A stretch of 64,000 nucleotides of DNA. Source: Prolixibacter bellariivorans ATCC BAA-1284. Its GTDB lineage: Bacteria; Bacteroidota; Bacteroidia; Bacteroidales; Prolixibacteraceae. Location: assembly GCF_000621705.1 (NCBI RefSeq), contig NZ_JHXO01000010.1, positions 62,001 to 126,000 of the forward strand. The letters are read 5' to 3'. The notes below the pieces were generated by a model. The model did no database searches, was not told the DNA's origin, and saw only the letters and a list, made by a program, of their open reading frames with translations. The position numbers were made by a program, and so were the translations under genes. Positions 53,451-62,292 of this stretch are shown one piece after another. The stretch's first letter is position 1. Every line of letters starts with the position of its first letter.

Positions 53451-54329
53451 ATGGGAATTTTAGAGGAAATAAAATTATCGTTTAAACACGGTTCATATTT
53501 GACACGGCTGATTTATCTGAACGTTGGTGTTTGGGTAATCGTCCGCCTGATTTATGTTATTCTGTTTTTGTCAGGAGCACAAAATACGCCGGTACTAAGT
53601 TGGCTTTCTTTGCCTTCCTCTTTCGCCGTATTTATGACCCGTCCGTGGACGATCATTACTTATATGTTCCTCCATTTCCAATTTTTTCATATTCTCTTTA
53701 ATATTTTATGGCTCTATTGGTTCGGGCGTATTTTTCTCGAATATCACGACCAGCGAAAACTACTAGGACTATACCTGATTGGTGGGGTTGCCGGTGGCCT
53801 GGTATACATGCTGGCTTACAATTTCCTTCCCCCTTTCCAGGGAAAACCGTCTGAACTGCTGGGCGCTTCGGCTGCTGTTATTGCTATTGTCATAGCCATC
53901 TCGGTTTATGTACCCAATCACGTTATCCACCTGATGTTTATCGGACCGGTAAAAATCAAGTGGATTGCTGTCGTTTCTATTATCATGTACATTATTGGCC
54001 TGGGCGGAAACAATGCCGGCGGCGACTTCGCCCATCTTGGCGGAGCACTATGGGGTTGGCTTTACATGTCGCAACTGATTAAAGGACGTGACATTACGCG
54101 AGGCTTTGAGCGAGTCATGGATGCGTTCTTTACCTGGTTCAAACCCCGAAAAAAACTAAGGGTAGAACATCGTGGCGAGGCTGTTAACATTGACTATGAG
54201 TACAACCACAAAAAGAAGGAACAACAGGAGCACATCAACGAAATTTTGGAGAAAATCGGTAAGTCTGGTTACGACAGCCTCACAAAAGAGGAGAAAGAAA
54301 CACTATTCCGAATGGGAAATAAAAAATAA
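53451..54329 (+). CDS. Rhomboid-family protease with C-terminal cytoplasmic tail
   Basis: 292 residues. Catalytic Ser140 is in LLGASAAVIAI (GxSx) and His195 in DFAHLGGALWGW, with the loop-1 pattern FLHFQFFHILFNILWLYWFG. After the last membrane helix it has a ~90-residue charged cytoplasmic tail ending NEILEKIGKSGYDSLTKEEKETLF, a conserved-looking helical motif (DUF6576-like by recollection). The first rhomboid lacks this tail. Two adjacent, sequence-divergent rhomboids 6 nt apart suggest a shared task or division of substrates. Confidence 0.93.
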   Translation: MGILEEIKLSFKHGSYLTRLIYLNVGVWVIVRLIYVILFLSGAQNTPVLSWLSLPSSFAVFMTRPWTIITYMFLHFQFFHILFNILWLYWFGRIFLEYHDQRKLLGLYLIGGVAGGLVYMLAYNFLPPFQGKPSELLGASAAVIAIVIAISVYVPNHVIHLMFIGPVKIKWIAVVSIIMYIIGLGGNNAGGDFAHLGGALWGWLYMSQLIKGRDITRGFERVMDAFFTWFKPRKKLRVEHRGEAVNIDYEYNHKKKEQQEHINEILEKIGKSGYDSLTKEEKETLFRMGNKK

Positions 54330-54341
54330 CCAAAAGCCACA

Positions 54342-55427
54342 TTGAAGAGCTTTATCCTCAAAATAGCATTCTTTGTCAACATCATCTTTGCCCTGACATT
54401 GGGTGTATCATATCTTTCGGTGCATATTCCGCCCGACAGGTTTTGGTATCCTGCGTTCCTCGGAATGGCTTATCCATACCTGCTCCTTATCAATATCATT
54501 TTCATATTCTTCTGGCTTTGGTTTAAACCGCGCCGCATCTGGCTTTCCATTCTGGTATTCATTCTTGGAATCAATCACTTCAACGACTACTATCAACTCT
54601 TTCCGAGCAAAAAGTTCACAGGTAAGGGGATTAAAGTACTCAGCTACAATGTTCATCACTTCACCTACGACCTGAGTAAAAAGAAGAGTAACTCACCGGA
54701 ACTGTTGGAGTTTTTAAAATCTGAAGCTCCTGATATTATCTGTTTGCAGGAAACCCGCTTGTTGAAACGGGGAAAACTGAGTCCTGCTTCCATATGCGAT
54801 CTTATTCCATCGATTCATTATTACCAACTGGCGCATACCACCACTTATGCCGGTCCGCTAACTTTTTCGCGTTTTCCTATCGTGAATCTTGGGGAAATCC
54901 GGTTTAAGAACTCCTATAACATGGTGCTTTTTTCGGATATTGTCCTTCCGGGAAATGATACGGCGAGGGTCTACAACTGTCACTTACAATCCAATCGTAT
55001 CCTTCCGGATGAATATGGCGTTGTTGATTCGTTGACCACCGGAAATGATCCCAAACTTAAAGAGACGAGACTCGTTTTAGGAAAATTGAAAAGAGCATTT
55101 GTTGTCAGGGCAAATCAAGCCCGGATTTTATCGGCTCATATAAAAAAATCACCTTACCCGGTTATTGTTTGCGGCGACTTTAATGACACGCCTGTTTCGT
55201 TTACCTACCGGGAAGTGAGAGGAAAACTAAAAGATGCTTTCGTTGAATCGGGTTTCGGAACCGGCAATTCTTACAACGGAAAACTGCCTTCGTTCCGGAT
55301 TGATTACATTTTGTACAGCAACCTGTTTGAAGCACATAACTTTAAACGAATAAAAGTCGGGTATTCCGATCACTATCCGGTGACAACTACCTTGACTGTT
55401 CGGGATAACGCTTCCGAATCAGAATAG
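54342..55427 (+). CDS. Membrane-anchored endonuclease/exonuclease/phosphatase-family protein
   Basis: 361 residues, TTG start at 54342 (12 nt after the rhomboid). Three N-terminal membrane helices (residues ~5-25, 32-58 and 66-85) carry a periplasmic or cytoplasmic EEP domain (~95-361). The EEP signature is present: KVLSYNVHHF, IICLQETRLL (catalytic Glu), CHLQSNRI, VIVCGDFNDTPVSFTYREV (catalytic Asp/Asn), RIDYILYS and YSDHYPVTTTL (catalytic His). The family includes nucleases, sphingomyelinases and phosphatases, so the substrate is open. Its last 9 nt overlap the convergent DUF58 gene. Confidence 0.9.
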   Translation: MKSFILKIAFFVNIIFALTLGVSYLSVHIPPDRFWYPAFLGMAYPYLLLINIIFIFFWLWFKPRRIWLSILVFILGINHFNDYYQLFPSKKFTGKGIKVLSYNVHHFTYDLSKKKSNSPELLEFLKSEAPDIICLQETRLLKRGKLSPASICDLIPSIHYYQLAHTTTYAGPLTFSRFPIVNLGEIRFKNSYNMVLFSDIVLPGNDTARVYNCHLQSNRILPDEYGVVDSLTTGNDPKLKETRLVLGKLKRAFVVRANQARILSAHIKKSPYPVIVCGDFNDTPVSFTYREVRGKLKDAFVESGFGTGNSYNGKLPSFRIDYILYSNLFEAHNFKRIKVGYSDHYPVTTTLTVRDNASESE

Positions 55428-56375
55428 CTTTTTTCGCTTGACCAGGTAAGACCACAAAACATCGTGAAAATCTTCACGAATATCCGCCTCCACCAAATCA
55501 ATATTGAATTGCCCACACCGAAGCTTCAACTCGGTGAAAGTCTTTTCTTGTGCATCCCGGTACATTTTCCGGTAATCCGCCGGATTCATATTGATGCGCT
55601 CACCGGTTTCAATATCGACAAAGCGATGTGGACGATTGCTGTAACCCAGTTCTTTCTCCAACTGATGATCAGTTACATGAAAGAGGATAACTTCGTGTTT
55701 GTTATAGCGTAAATGCTGCAAAGCCTGAAAAAGCTCATCAGGTGCTGAACCGGAAATCATATCGCTAAAAATGATGACCAGCGAACGCTTGGGCATACTC
55801 TCGGCCAGCCGGTGTAACACATCGGCCGCCCCCGTTCCGTGATTGATTTCCGGGGAACCGTTATGTATCAATTCAGCCAGCTTACCGTAAATCATATCGG
55901 AGTGAACAGATGATAAACGTGCTTCGCTGTGAAAATTCAGTTCTTCATCGAACAACGAAAGGCCAATGGCATCGCGTTGGCGGCGCATCAGATACGTAAG
56001 TGCCGCCGCACTGTAAACCGAAAATGCCAGCTTACTTTTCAGCACTTCCTTCCCTCTTCGCCGGTAGGGAAATAGCATCGACGAGCTGGTATCGACGACC
56101 AACTGGCACCGGAGGTTAGTTTCTTCTTCGTACTGCTTGACAAAAAGACGTTCGGTCCGCGCATAGAGCTTCCAGTCGATGTGCTTGGTCGACTCCCCGG
56201 TATTGTACAACCGGTGTTCGGCAAACTCTACCGAGAAACCATGAAACGGACTTCGGTGCAAACCGGTAATGAATCCCTCCACGACTTCGCGGGCAATCAG
56301 TTCCAGGTTATCGAACTGCTGAAAAGCTTCTATGTCAAACAGATTTTTCAACGGAAGTGCAATAAAAAAAGGCAT
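55419..56375 (-). CDS. DUF58 (VWA-like) protein
   Basis: 318 residues. The DUF58 core is GFSVEFAEHRLYNTGESTKHIDWKLYARTERLFVKQYEEE followed by the VWA-like LVVDTSSSM (MIDAS-like DxSxS) near residue 113, then VIIFSDMISG and VILFHVTDHQLE. In this family the protein usually works with a MoxR-type AAA+ ATPase and BatA-like proteins; none of these is next to it here. The start is uncertain: the ATG at 56375 lies inside the trxA terminator, and a TTG at 56351 (leaving 310 residues) would escape it. It overlaps the convergent EEP gene by 9 nt. Confidence 0.88.
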   Translation of the reverse strand: MPFFIALPLKNLFDIEAFQQFDNLELIAREVVEGFITGLHRSPFHGFSVEFAEHRLYNTGESTKHIDWKLYARTERLFVKQYEEETNLRCQLVVDTSSSMLFPYRRRGKEVLKSKLAFSVYSAAALTYLMRRQRDAIGLSLFDEELNFHSEARLSSVHSDMIYGKLAELIHNGSPEINHGTGAADVLHRLAESMPKRSLVIIFSDMISGSAPDELFQALQHLRYNKHEVILFHVTDHQLEKELGYSNRPHRFVDIETGERINMNPADYRKMYRDAQEKTFTELKLRCGQFNIDLVEADIREDFHDVLWSYLVKRKKLF

Positions 56376-56394
56376 AAGAAAGAAATCTTATGCC
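56364..56394 (-). terminator. Terminator of trxA, overlapping the DUF58 start codon
   Basis: GGCATAAGA (56371-56379) pairs perfectly with TCTTATGCC (56386-56394), loop AAGAAA, and on the minus strand is followed by seven T (56370-56364). The ATG at 56375 is in its downstream arm. Confidence 0.9.
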
Positions 56395-56417
56395 TTGTAA
56401 TTATACTCAATATTTTC

Positions 56418-56735
56418 TTACAAGAGAGCATCTAATTTCGAAGAAAGAATTGTTTTCGGTACTGCTCCAACCTGCTTGTCTGCAACATCACCACCTTTAA
56501 AGAAAAGGATGGTAGGAATATTGCGAATGCCAAATTTAGCCGCCGTTCCGGGATTGCTATCCACATCCATTTTGGTAACGACCACTTTCCCTTCATAATC
56601 ATGGGCCAGCTCTTCCACCAGTGGACCAACCATACGGCACGGACCACACCATTCGGCCCAGAAATCGACTAATACAGGTTTGTCTGATTGCAATACAATC
56701 TCCTCGAAATTAGCATCAGTAACTTCAATTGCCAT
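56418..56735 (-). CDS. trxA: Thioredoxin
   Basis: 105 residues from the ATG at 56735. A longer frame to 56780 crosses the promoter and is rejected. It reduces disulfides of ribonucleotide reductase, peroxiredoxins and others using electrons from thioredoxin reductase. The active site WCGPC is in VLVDFWAEWCGPCRM, the cis-Pro in IPTILFF, and the conserved Asp in PVLVDFWA. There is no signal peptide, so it is cytoplasmic. It lies 54 nt after dnaE but has its own promoter. Confidence 0.97.
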   Translation of the reverse strand: MAIEVTDANFEEIVLQSDKPVLVDFWAEWCGPCRMVGPLVEELAHDYEGKVVVTKMDVDSNPGTAAKFGIRNIPTILFFKGGDVADKQVGAVPKTILSSKLDALL

Positions 56736-56777
56736 GTCAATATTTTTTATAGTTATTAGAATTTTCTTTGGAACGCC

Positions 56778-56809
56778 CAAAGTTACAAATTAATTAATTG
56801 TAAACGCAA
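56778..56809 (-). promoter_or_regulatory. Promoter of trxA within the 3' end of dnaE
   Basis: On the minus strand TTG (56809-56807), 21 nt, then TAACTTTG (56785-56778). The -33 element is inside the dnaE coding region. Confidence 0.65.
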
Positions 56810-59800
56810 TATCCGGATTATTTTGAAAATACTCCACCAATTCATCCGTTAGTTCAACACGTTTGTTCCGGGAAAACATCTGAACACGGATATTGTTTTT
56901 CACATCGAAAACAGCAAATTTCAATAGCGTATTACCACTATTTCCATTGAGGCGTTCACCCAATTCTTTAAGGAATTCATTGGTGATCGTTTCCGACGGA
57001 ATTTCCAGCATCACGCTTTGCACCTGACTGCGCAGTTCGCTCAACAAGTCAATCTTGTTTACCTTAAATTCCCAGTCGTTGCTGTCGCGCCACCTTGGCT
57101 GAACTTTCCCTTTTACCAAAAGGAATAATCCCTGGCGGCAAAATTTTCCAAAGTTAACGTAATCGTTTCCAAAGAAATATACCTTATGCGATTCACTGTA
57201 ATCGGTCAGGGTTATTGTCGAGAACGGCTTCCCATTTTTTGAAATGCCTTCGTGCGCTTCTGTTACCATTCCGGCAAACGTCAAATCGCGGTTGCGGAAA
57301 GCATCGATATTTTCTTTCAGCTGAGCTAAATTGATTCCTTTGGTACAAAAACTCTCGATTTCCAGTTTATAATCGTCAAGCGGATGAGCCGACAAATAAA
57401 TGCCAATTAAGTTTTTCTCCTTGTCGAGTAAAACAATGCGTGGCCATTCCGGAACATTCGGAACATCGGGCCTTTTCACCTCAACCGCATTCTCACCACC
57501 AAACAGTGAGGCCATCGCGTTCTGCTTCTCCCCCTGCATCCGGCTTCCATAGCGGACCAGCGCCTCGATAAACGAAACACCTTCGCTGTTTTCGGCAAAA
57601 AACTGCGCCCGTTTCATTCCGCCTAGATTATCGAATGCACCAGCCATGGCTAATGATTCCATGTTTTTCTTGTTAACGGTTTGCAAATTCACCCGTTCAA
57701 CAAAATCAAAAACATCGGTAAACTCACCGTTTTCTTCCCGTTCACGGATAATCTCATCAACAGCACCGTTACCAACACCCTTAATCGCTGCCATTCCGAA
57801 ACGCAGGTCGCCTTTCTTATTCACAAAAAACTTGGCCCTCGATTCGTTCACATCGGGCCCAAGAACAGGCAACCCCATGTGATTCGACTCATCCATGAAA
57901 ATGGAGATCTTATCGGCATTAGACAGGTTGCGACTTAACACGGCTGCCATAAACTCGGCCGGGTAATGCGCTTTTAAATAACCTGTTTGATAGGCGATGT
58001 AAGCATAACAAACCGAATGTGACTTGTTGAAAGCATACGAAGCAAATGCTTCCCAGTCTTTCCAGATTTTATCAATCAGAACTTCCGGTTTCTTGCCTAA
58101 TTCCTTACAACCTTCCATAAATTTTTCGTTGCTGAGGCAACCATCATGGAATTTCACCTTCAGCTTGGCCATCAGGTCGAATTTCTTCTTACCCATGGCT
58201 TTCCGCAACGTATCCGATTCACCACGCGTGAACTGTCCCAGTGCCCGCGATTGCAACATCACCTGCTCCTGGAAGACCGTAATTCCGTAGGTATCATTCA
58301 GGAAGGGTTCCATCATTGGATGATCGTATACAATCTCTTCGTAACCATGCTTCCGGTTAACGAAATTGGGTATGTATTCCATCGGTCCCGGGCGGTACAA
58401 GGCATTCATCGCCACCAAATCTTCAAAACGGTTTGGCTTCAGTTTGCGCAACCATTTTTTCATTCCCGGCGACTCGAACTGGAAGATGGCCGTCGTATCA
58501 CCGCGACCGAACAGCTCAAAAGTTTCCTGGTCATCCGGCGGCAGTGTGTCTATATCGATTTCAATACCACGGGAGAGTTTGATATTATCAAGACACTCTT
58601 TTATTATCGAAAGTGTTTTTAACCCCAGGAAATCCATCTTGAGCAAGCCAATAGCTTCCACGAATCGTCCGTCGTATTGGGTGGTAAGTAACTCCTCCTC
58701 TTTGGTAGGCATCACCGGCAGATGCTGGTCCAATGGATTTTTACCAATGAGGACACCACAGGCATGTACACCCGTCTGCCTTACCGAGCCTTCCAGCGTT
58801 TCGGCCAACCGGAGCGTCTTCGCAACCAACAGGTTCTCCGACTGTTTTTCCATCTCCAGTTGCGGATTCTCCTTGTAGGCTTTTTGCAACGTCATCTTCG
58901 GTGCTTCGGGCACCATCTTCGCCAACCGGTCGGCTTCCGGCAAGGGAAGCTTCAGTACCCGAGCCACATCACGCAAAGCCAGTTTGGCAGCCATGGTTCC
59001 GAAAGTACAAATGTGCGCCACTTTATCGTGACCATATTTTTTCGTCACCCAATCCAAAACCAACTGCCGACCGTCATCATCGAAGTCTATATCGATATCA
59101 GGCATCGACACACGGTCGGGATTCAGGAAACGTTCAAACAGCAAATCGTATTTAATCGGGTCAACGTTCGTAATCCCCGTACAGTAAGCAACGGCTGAAC
59201 CCGCTGCCGAACCACGCCCGGGACCGACAATTACACCCATTTCACGTGCCGCGTTAATGAAGTCCTGTACAATGAGGAAGTATCCCGGGAAACCCATGGT
59301 TTTAATGGTTTCTAGCTCAAAGTCGATACGTTCTTTATTGTCGCCCGAAAACGCTTCGCCATAACGCCATTCAGCTCCCTTATAAACCAGATGCTTTAAA
59401 TAATCTGCTTCGAATTTCACCCGGATCACCTTATCGTAGCCCCCCATCCGGTCGTAAGCTTCACCAAACTCTTCTTTCAGCTCATTCTCACCAAACTTGT
59501 TCCGAAACTCTTCAAGCGTGCTAAAGCTTTCCGGAATCGGGAATTCCGGCATAATCGGGCTGGAATCGAGATCGAAAAATTCAACTTTGTCAACAATTTC
59601 CTGTGTGTTGGCTAACGCTTCGGGAACATCGGAAAACAATTCATTCATTTCAGTAGTGGTTTTAAACCACTCCTGCCGGGTATACCGCATCCTGTTTGGA
59701 TCGTCTATGTCTTTACCGGTATTCAGGCAAATCAGCAAATCATGTGCTTCGGCGTCTTCTTCATTAATAAAGTGTACGTCATTGGCGGCAATCAATTTAA

Positions 59801-60422
59801 CATTGTGCTTTTGTGCTATATCCATCAGCACCTCATTCACCATCACCTGCTTGTCGTACACATCCATCTTCATCCGCGGGTCATCGGTACGATGCCGTTG
59901 AAGCTCCAGGTAATAATCGTCGCCAAATACACTTTTATACCATTCGATGGCTTTTTCAGCACCGGGAATATCGCCGCGCATAATTAGTTGAGGTATCTCG
60001 CCTCCCAAACAAGCTGACGAAACAATGATCCCCTCGTGGTACTTTTCCAGCATCGACTTATCGATACGGGGTTTATAGTACATCCCACGCGTATTCGCAA
60101 TCGAAACCAGTTTCAGCAAATTTCGGTAGCCTTTCTCGTTCTTGGCCAGCAGAATCAGGTGATTTCCTGAACGATCAACTTTATCCGACTTGTCATCAAG
60201 GCTTCGGGCAGCAACATACGTTTCGCAGCCGAGTATCGGTTTTAATCCATTTGCCTTACAGTTTTCATGAAACTCTTTCATTCCAAACATGGAACCATGG
60301 TCGGTCAGGGCAACTGCCTTCATTCCATCATTTTTGGCTTTTTCGACCAAACCGGGTACACTGGCGGCTCCATCCAAAATGGAATACTGACTATGGACGT
60401 GCAAATGGGTAAATGGGATCAT
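56790..60422 (-). CDS. dnaE: DNA polymerase III subunit alpha
   Basis: 1210 residues. The replicative polymerase. The N-terminal PHP domain starts at HLHVHSQYSILDGAASVPGL and has further metal-binding-type motifs (VALTDHGSMFGM). The polymerase palm carries the catalytic aspartates in PDIDIDFDDDGRQLVLDW near residue 450, with GPGRGSAAGSAVAYC and FLNPDRVSMPDIDIDF. Then come the fingers, a helix-hairpin-helix region (AIKGVGNGAVDEI), and the OB-fold (~1000-1100) RDLTFAGMVTEAHEG. It is DnaE1-like in length. The proofreading exonuclease (DnaQ) is not in the window. The leader carries two TAnnTTTG elements. Confidence 0.98.
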   Translation of the reverse strand: MIPFTHLHVHSQYSILDGAASVPGLVEKAKNDGMKAVALTDHGSMFGMKEFHENCKANGLKPILGCETYVAARSLDDKSDKVDRSGNHLILLAKNEKGYRNLLKLVSIANTRGMYYKPRIDKSMLEKYHEGIIVSSACLGGEIPQLIMRGDIPGAEKAIEWYKSVFGDDYYLELQRHRTDDPRMKMDVYDKQVMVNEVLMDIAQKHNVKLIAANDVHFINEEDAEAHDLLICLNTGKDIDDPNRMRYTRQEWFKTTTEMNELFSDVPEALANTQEIVDKVEFFDLDSSPIMPEFPIPESFSTLEEFRNKFGENELKEEFGEAYDRMGGYDKVIRVKFEADYLKHLVYKGAEWRYGEAFSGDNKERIDFELETIKTMGFPGYFLIVQDFINAAREMGVIVGPGRGSAAGSAVAYCTGITNVDPIKYDLLFERFLNPDRVSMPDIDIDFDDDGRQLVLDWVTKKYGHDKVAHICTFGTMAAKLALRDVARVLKLPLPEADRLAKMVPEAPKMTLQKAYKENPQLEMEKQSENLLVAKTLRLAETLEGSVRQTGVHACGVLIGKNPLDQHLPVMPTKEEELLTTQYDGRFVEAIGLLKMDFLGLKTLSIIKECLDNIKLSRGIEIDIDTLPPDDQETFELFGRGDTTAIFQFESPGMKKWLRKLKPNRFEDLVAMNALYRPGPMEYIPNFVNRKHGYEEIVYDHPMMEPFLNDTYGITVFQEQVMLQSRALGQFTRGESDTLRKAMGKKKFDLMAKLKVKFHDGCLSNEKFMEGCKELGKKPEVLIDKIWKDWEAFASYAFNKSHSVCYAYIAYQTGYLKAHYPAEFMAAVLSRNLSNADKISIFMDESNHMGLPVLGPDVNESRAKFFVNKKGDLRFGMAAIKGVGNGAVDEIIREREENGEFTDVFDFVERVNLQTVNKKNMESLAMAGAFDNLGGMKRAQFFAENSEGVSFIEALVRYGSRMQGEKQNAMASLFGGENAVEVKRPDVPNVPEWPRIVLLDKEKNLIGIYLSAHPLDDYKLEIESFCTKGINLAQLKENIDAFRNRDLTFAGMVTEAHEGISKNGKPFSTITLTDYSESHKVYFFGNDYVNFGKFCRQGLFLLVKGKVQPRWRDSNDWEFKVNKIDLLSELRSQVQSVMLEIPSETITNEFLKELGERLNGNSGNTLLKFAVFDVKNNIRVQMFSRNKRVELTDELVEYFQNNPDIAFTIN

Positions 60423-60550
60423 ATGGTATATTTTTCGTTCCTCTGCTCAATACGTTCCCCTACCGGAATAGGTTTCCGGCAGGCTGTTTTTTCATCACTA
60501 AAGATAGAAAATTGACACCCGCGGATGAATTTTACTTTTCAACACCTTGT

Positions 60551-60582
60551 CAAAAATATCGTTTAGCGAGGGCACAAAATTA
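60551..60582 (-). promoter_or_regulatory. Candidate promoter region of dnaE
   Basis: TATTTTTG (60558-60551) on the minus strand, with a second -7-like element TAATTTTG (60582-60575) upstream. Both lie 130-160 nt before the ATG. Confidence 0.4.
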
Positions 60583-60616
60583 TATCAACAATTCAACAAA
60601 GGAAATAGCCGTGCAT

Positions 60617-60648
60617 AAAAAAGGGAGAACCGCTTGGTTCTCCCTTTT
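60617..60648 (-). terminator. Terminator of the FN3-like lipoprotein gene
   Basis: AAAAGGGAGAACC (60617-60629) pairs with GGTTCTCCCTTTT (60636-60648); T runs on both sides make it potentially bidirectional. Confidence 0.88.
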
Positions 60649-60671
60649 CAAACATGCTGTTAGCTGGCTAT

Positions 60672-61361
60672 TTAATTGATCGTAATATCCCGGTTTGTGT
60701 TCGATATGGTCTGAATTTTGATATATGCAGAGGTTTCAAATTTCAAAGCAATCACTTCAAACTTCAACGTTGCCGGTACATAATTCTGGATTACAGATAC
60801 CGGAATTGCCATTTGAAATGTGTCCTGTCCGGCGCTTCCGGAAAACGGCGCTATATTATATATCTGCTGGTCACCATCGAAAATTTTAATTTGGTAACCA
60901 TCCGCATCAGCTACTTTATCCCACTTCAGAAAAACCTGATTTTGATCCGCCTGGTATTCAGCAGCAAGGATATGCGGCGGATACAGGAAGTCAGTTGTCA
61001 AATCGTTCGTATCGGTAGCCGTCATTCCGTCACTAAAGTTGACCGAGAAGGTGTAGGTTCCCGGAACTGGAACTGTTGAAGTCATCAACGAATCAGGCGT
61101 TTGCTTATAGTAAGAATACCCTGTCCCATCATAACTATCAAGCGGAACCGTCTGTCCATCGGGCGTTTGGACCTCTACGCTGGCCGCCTGTGCCAGCGTA
61201 ATCACCGAGTACACGATTCCGTGAACCGTATCGTTATTATACACCGTGGTATGTGAAAATACATCAACAGTTGTGGTATAATCCGGCCTGGATTTTTTAT
61301 TACATGACACTAACCCCATCAGTATCAATCCAACACCTAGTAACACATGCAATCTTTTCAT
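60672..61361 (-). CDS. Lipoprotein with beta-sandwich (FN3-like) domains
   Basis: 229 residues. A lipoprotein signal ends at LMGLVSC (Cys20). The mature part has two predicted all-beta regions. The first, about 30-125, is Ig-like (VPGTYTFSVNFSDGMTATDTND), and the second, about 130-229, has the FN3-type pattern ILAAEYQADQNQVFLKWDKVADADGYQIKIF. No catalytic motif is seen. It is probably a periplasmic or surface-exposed protein of unknown binding partner. It stands alone between dnaE and rpsP, divergent from rpsP. Confidence 0.82.
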   Translation of the reverse strand: MKRLHVLLGVGLILMGLVSCNKKSRPDYTTTVDVFSHTTVYNNDTVHGIVYSVITLAQAASVEVQTPDGQTVPLDSYDGTGYSYYKQTPDSLMTSTVPVPGTYTFSVNFSDGMTATDTNDLTTDFLYPPHILAAEYQADQNQVFLKWDKVADADGYQIKIFDGDQQIYNIAPFSGSAGQDTFQMAIPVSVIQNYVPATLKFEVIALKFETSAYIKIQTISNTNRDITIN

Positions 61362-61524
61362 AGATATTTATTTGATTTTACTATTGTATACTTGAATAAG
61401 ATGATATTTGATAAAAAACGTTGCATTAAAATTACTCTTTTTATCAGAAATTCTTTCATTATGGCTTTTGAACCTAACTTCAAATTCATTCGAACCTAAT
61501 CATTTGAAAACCATAGAACGGGTA

Positions 61525-61554
61525 TTTCAGAATTAAAATATTGTTGTAACTTTG
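61525..61554 (+). promoter_or_regulatory. Candidate promoter of rpsP
   Basis: TTTC (61525-61528), 18 nt, then TAACTTTG (61547-61554), 40 nt before the rpsP ATG. Confidence 0.6.
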
Positions 61555-61594
61555 CCGAGCATTTAAAATTTTCAAAAATTAATTGTAATTTCTT

Positions 61595-62176
61595 ATGCCA
61601 GTAAAGATTCGTTTAGCAAGGCATGGTCGTAAGAGACATGCTTACTACCACATTGTGGTAGCAAATAGCAGGGCGCCACGGGATGGTCGATACATCGAAA
61701 GGATTGGTTCTTACAATCCGAACACAAATCCTGCTACCATTGAGCTTGATTTTGACAAAGCTCTGGACTGGCTACAAAAAGGCGCCCAACCAACTGATAC
61801 CGCACGTGCGATTCTTTCGTACCGTGGTGTAATGATGAAAAAACACCTCCTGGAAGGTGTGAAAAAGGGTGCTTTCGACGAAGCAGAAGCTGAAAAACGT
61901 TTTGAAGCATGGATGACGGAAAAAGAAACCAAAATCCAGGCTAAAGTTACTCGGTTAGCTGCTGAATCTGACGAAGCATACAAAGCAAGGCTGGAAGCGG
62001 AAGCAAAAGTTAATGAAGCCCGTGCTGCTGAAATTGCCAAGCGCAATGCAGACCTGGCTGCTGAAGCTGAAGCCGCCAACGCTGAAGAAGCTGCAGAGGA
62101 AGTATCAGAAGAAGCAGAAGCTGCTACTGAAGAGCCTGCCGCTGACGACAGTGCCGAAGAGAACACTGAAGCATAA
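61595..62176 (+). CDS. rpsP: 30S ribosomal protein S16 with long C-terminal tail
   Basis: 193 residues, against about 80-90 for most S16. The N-terminal ~85 residues are canonical S16 ([42 protein letters not shown] begins as expected). The tail (~110-193) is low-complexity Ala/Glu with many Lys and no aromatic residues after 130; its C-terminal half is strongly acidic. Such tails occur in S16 of many Bacteroidota. It is followed by a terminator-like hairpin before rimM. Confidence 0.96.
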   Translation: MPVKIRLARHGRKRHAYYHIVVANSRAPRDGRYIERIGSYNPNTNPATIELDFDKALDWLQKGAQPTDTARAILSYRGVMMKKHLLEGVKKGAFDEAEAEKRFEAWMTEKETKIQAKVTRLAAESDEAYKARLEAEAKVNEARAAEIAKRNADLAAEAEAANAEEAAEEVSEEAEAATEEPAADDSAEENTEA

Positions 62177-62225
62177 GGTGTTCATTTCTTTGCTCCGACT
62201 TCGACGTTGGGAAAAAGAAATACAA

Positions 62226-62257
62226 AGCGATGGTCTTATCAGGCCGTCGCTTTTTTT
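62226..62257 (+). terminator. Terminator or attenuator between rpsP and rimM
   Basis: AGCGATGGTCT (62226-62236) pairs with AGGCCGTCGCT (62241-62251, two G-U pairs) followed by T7. It lies 50 nt past the rpsP stop and 35 nt before rimM. Confidence 0.75.
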
Positions 62258-62292
62258 ATGTAACTTATCCGGACATCTAATTGGTTGAAACA

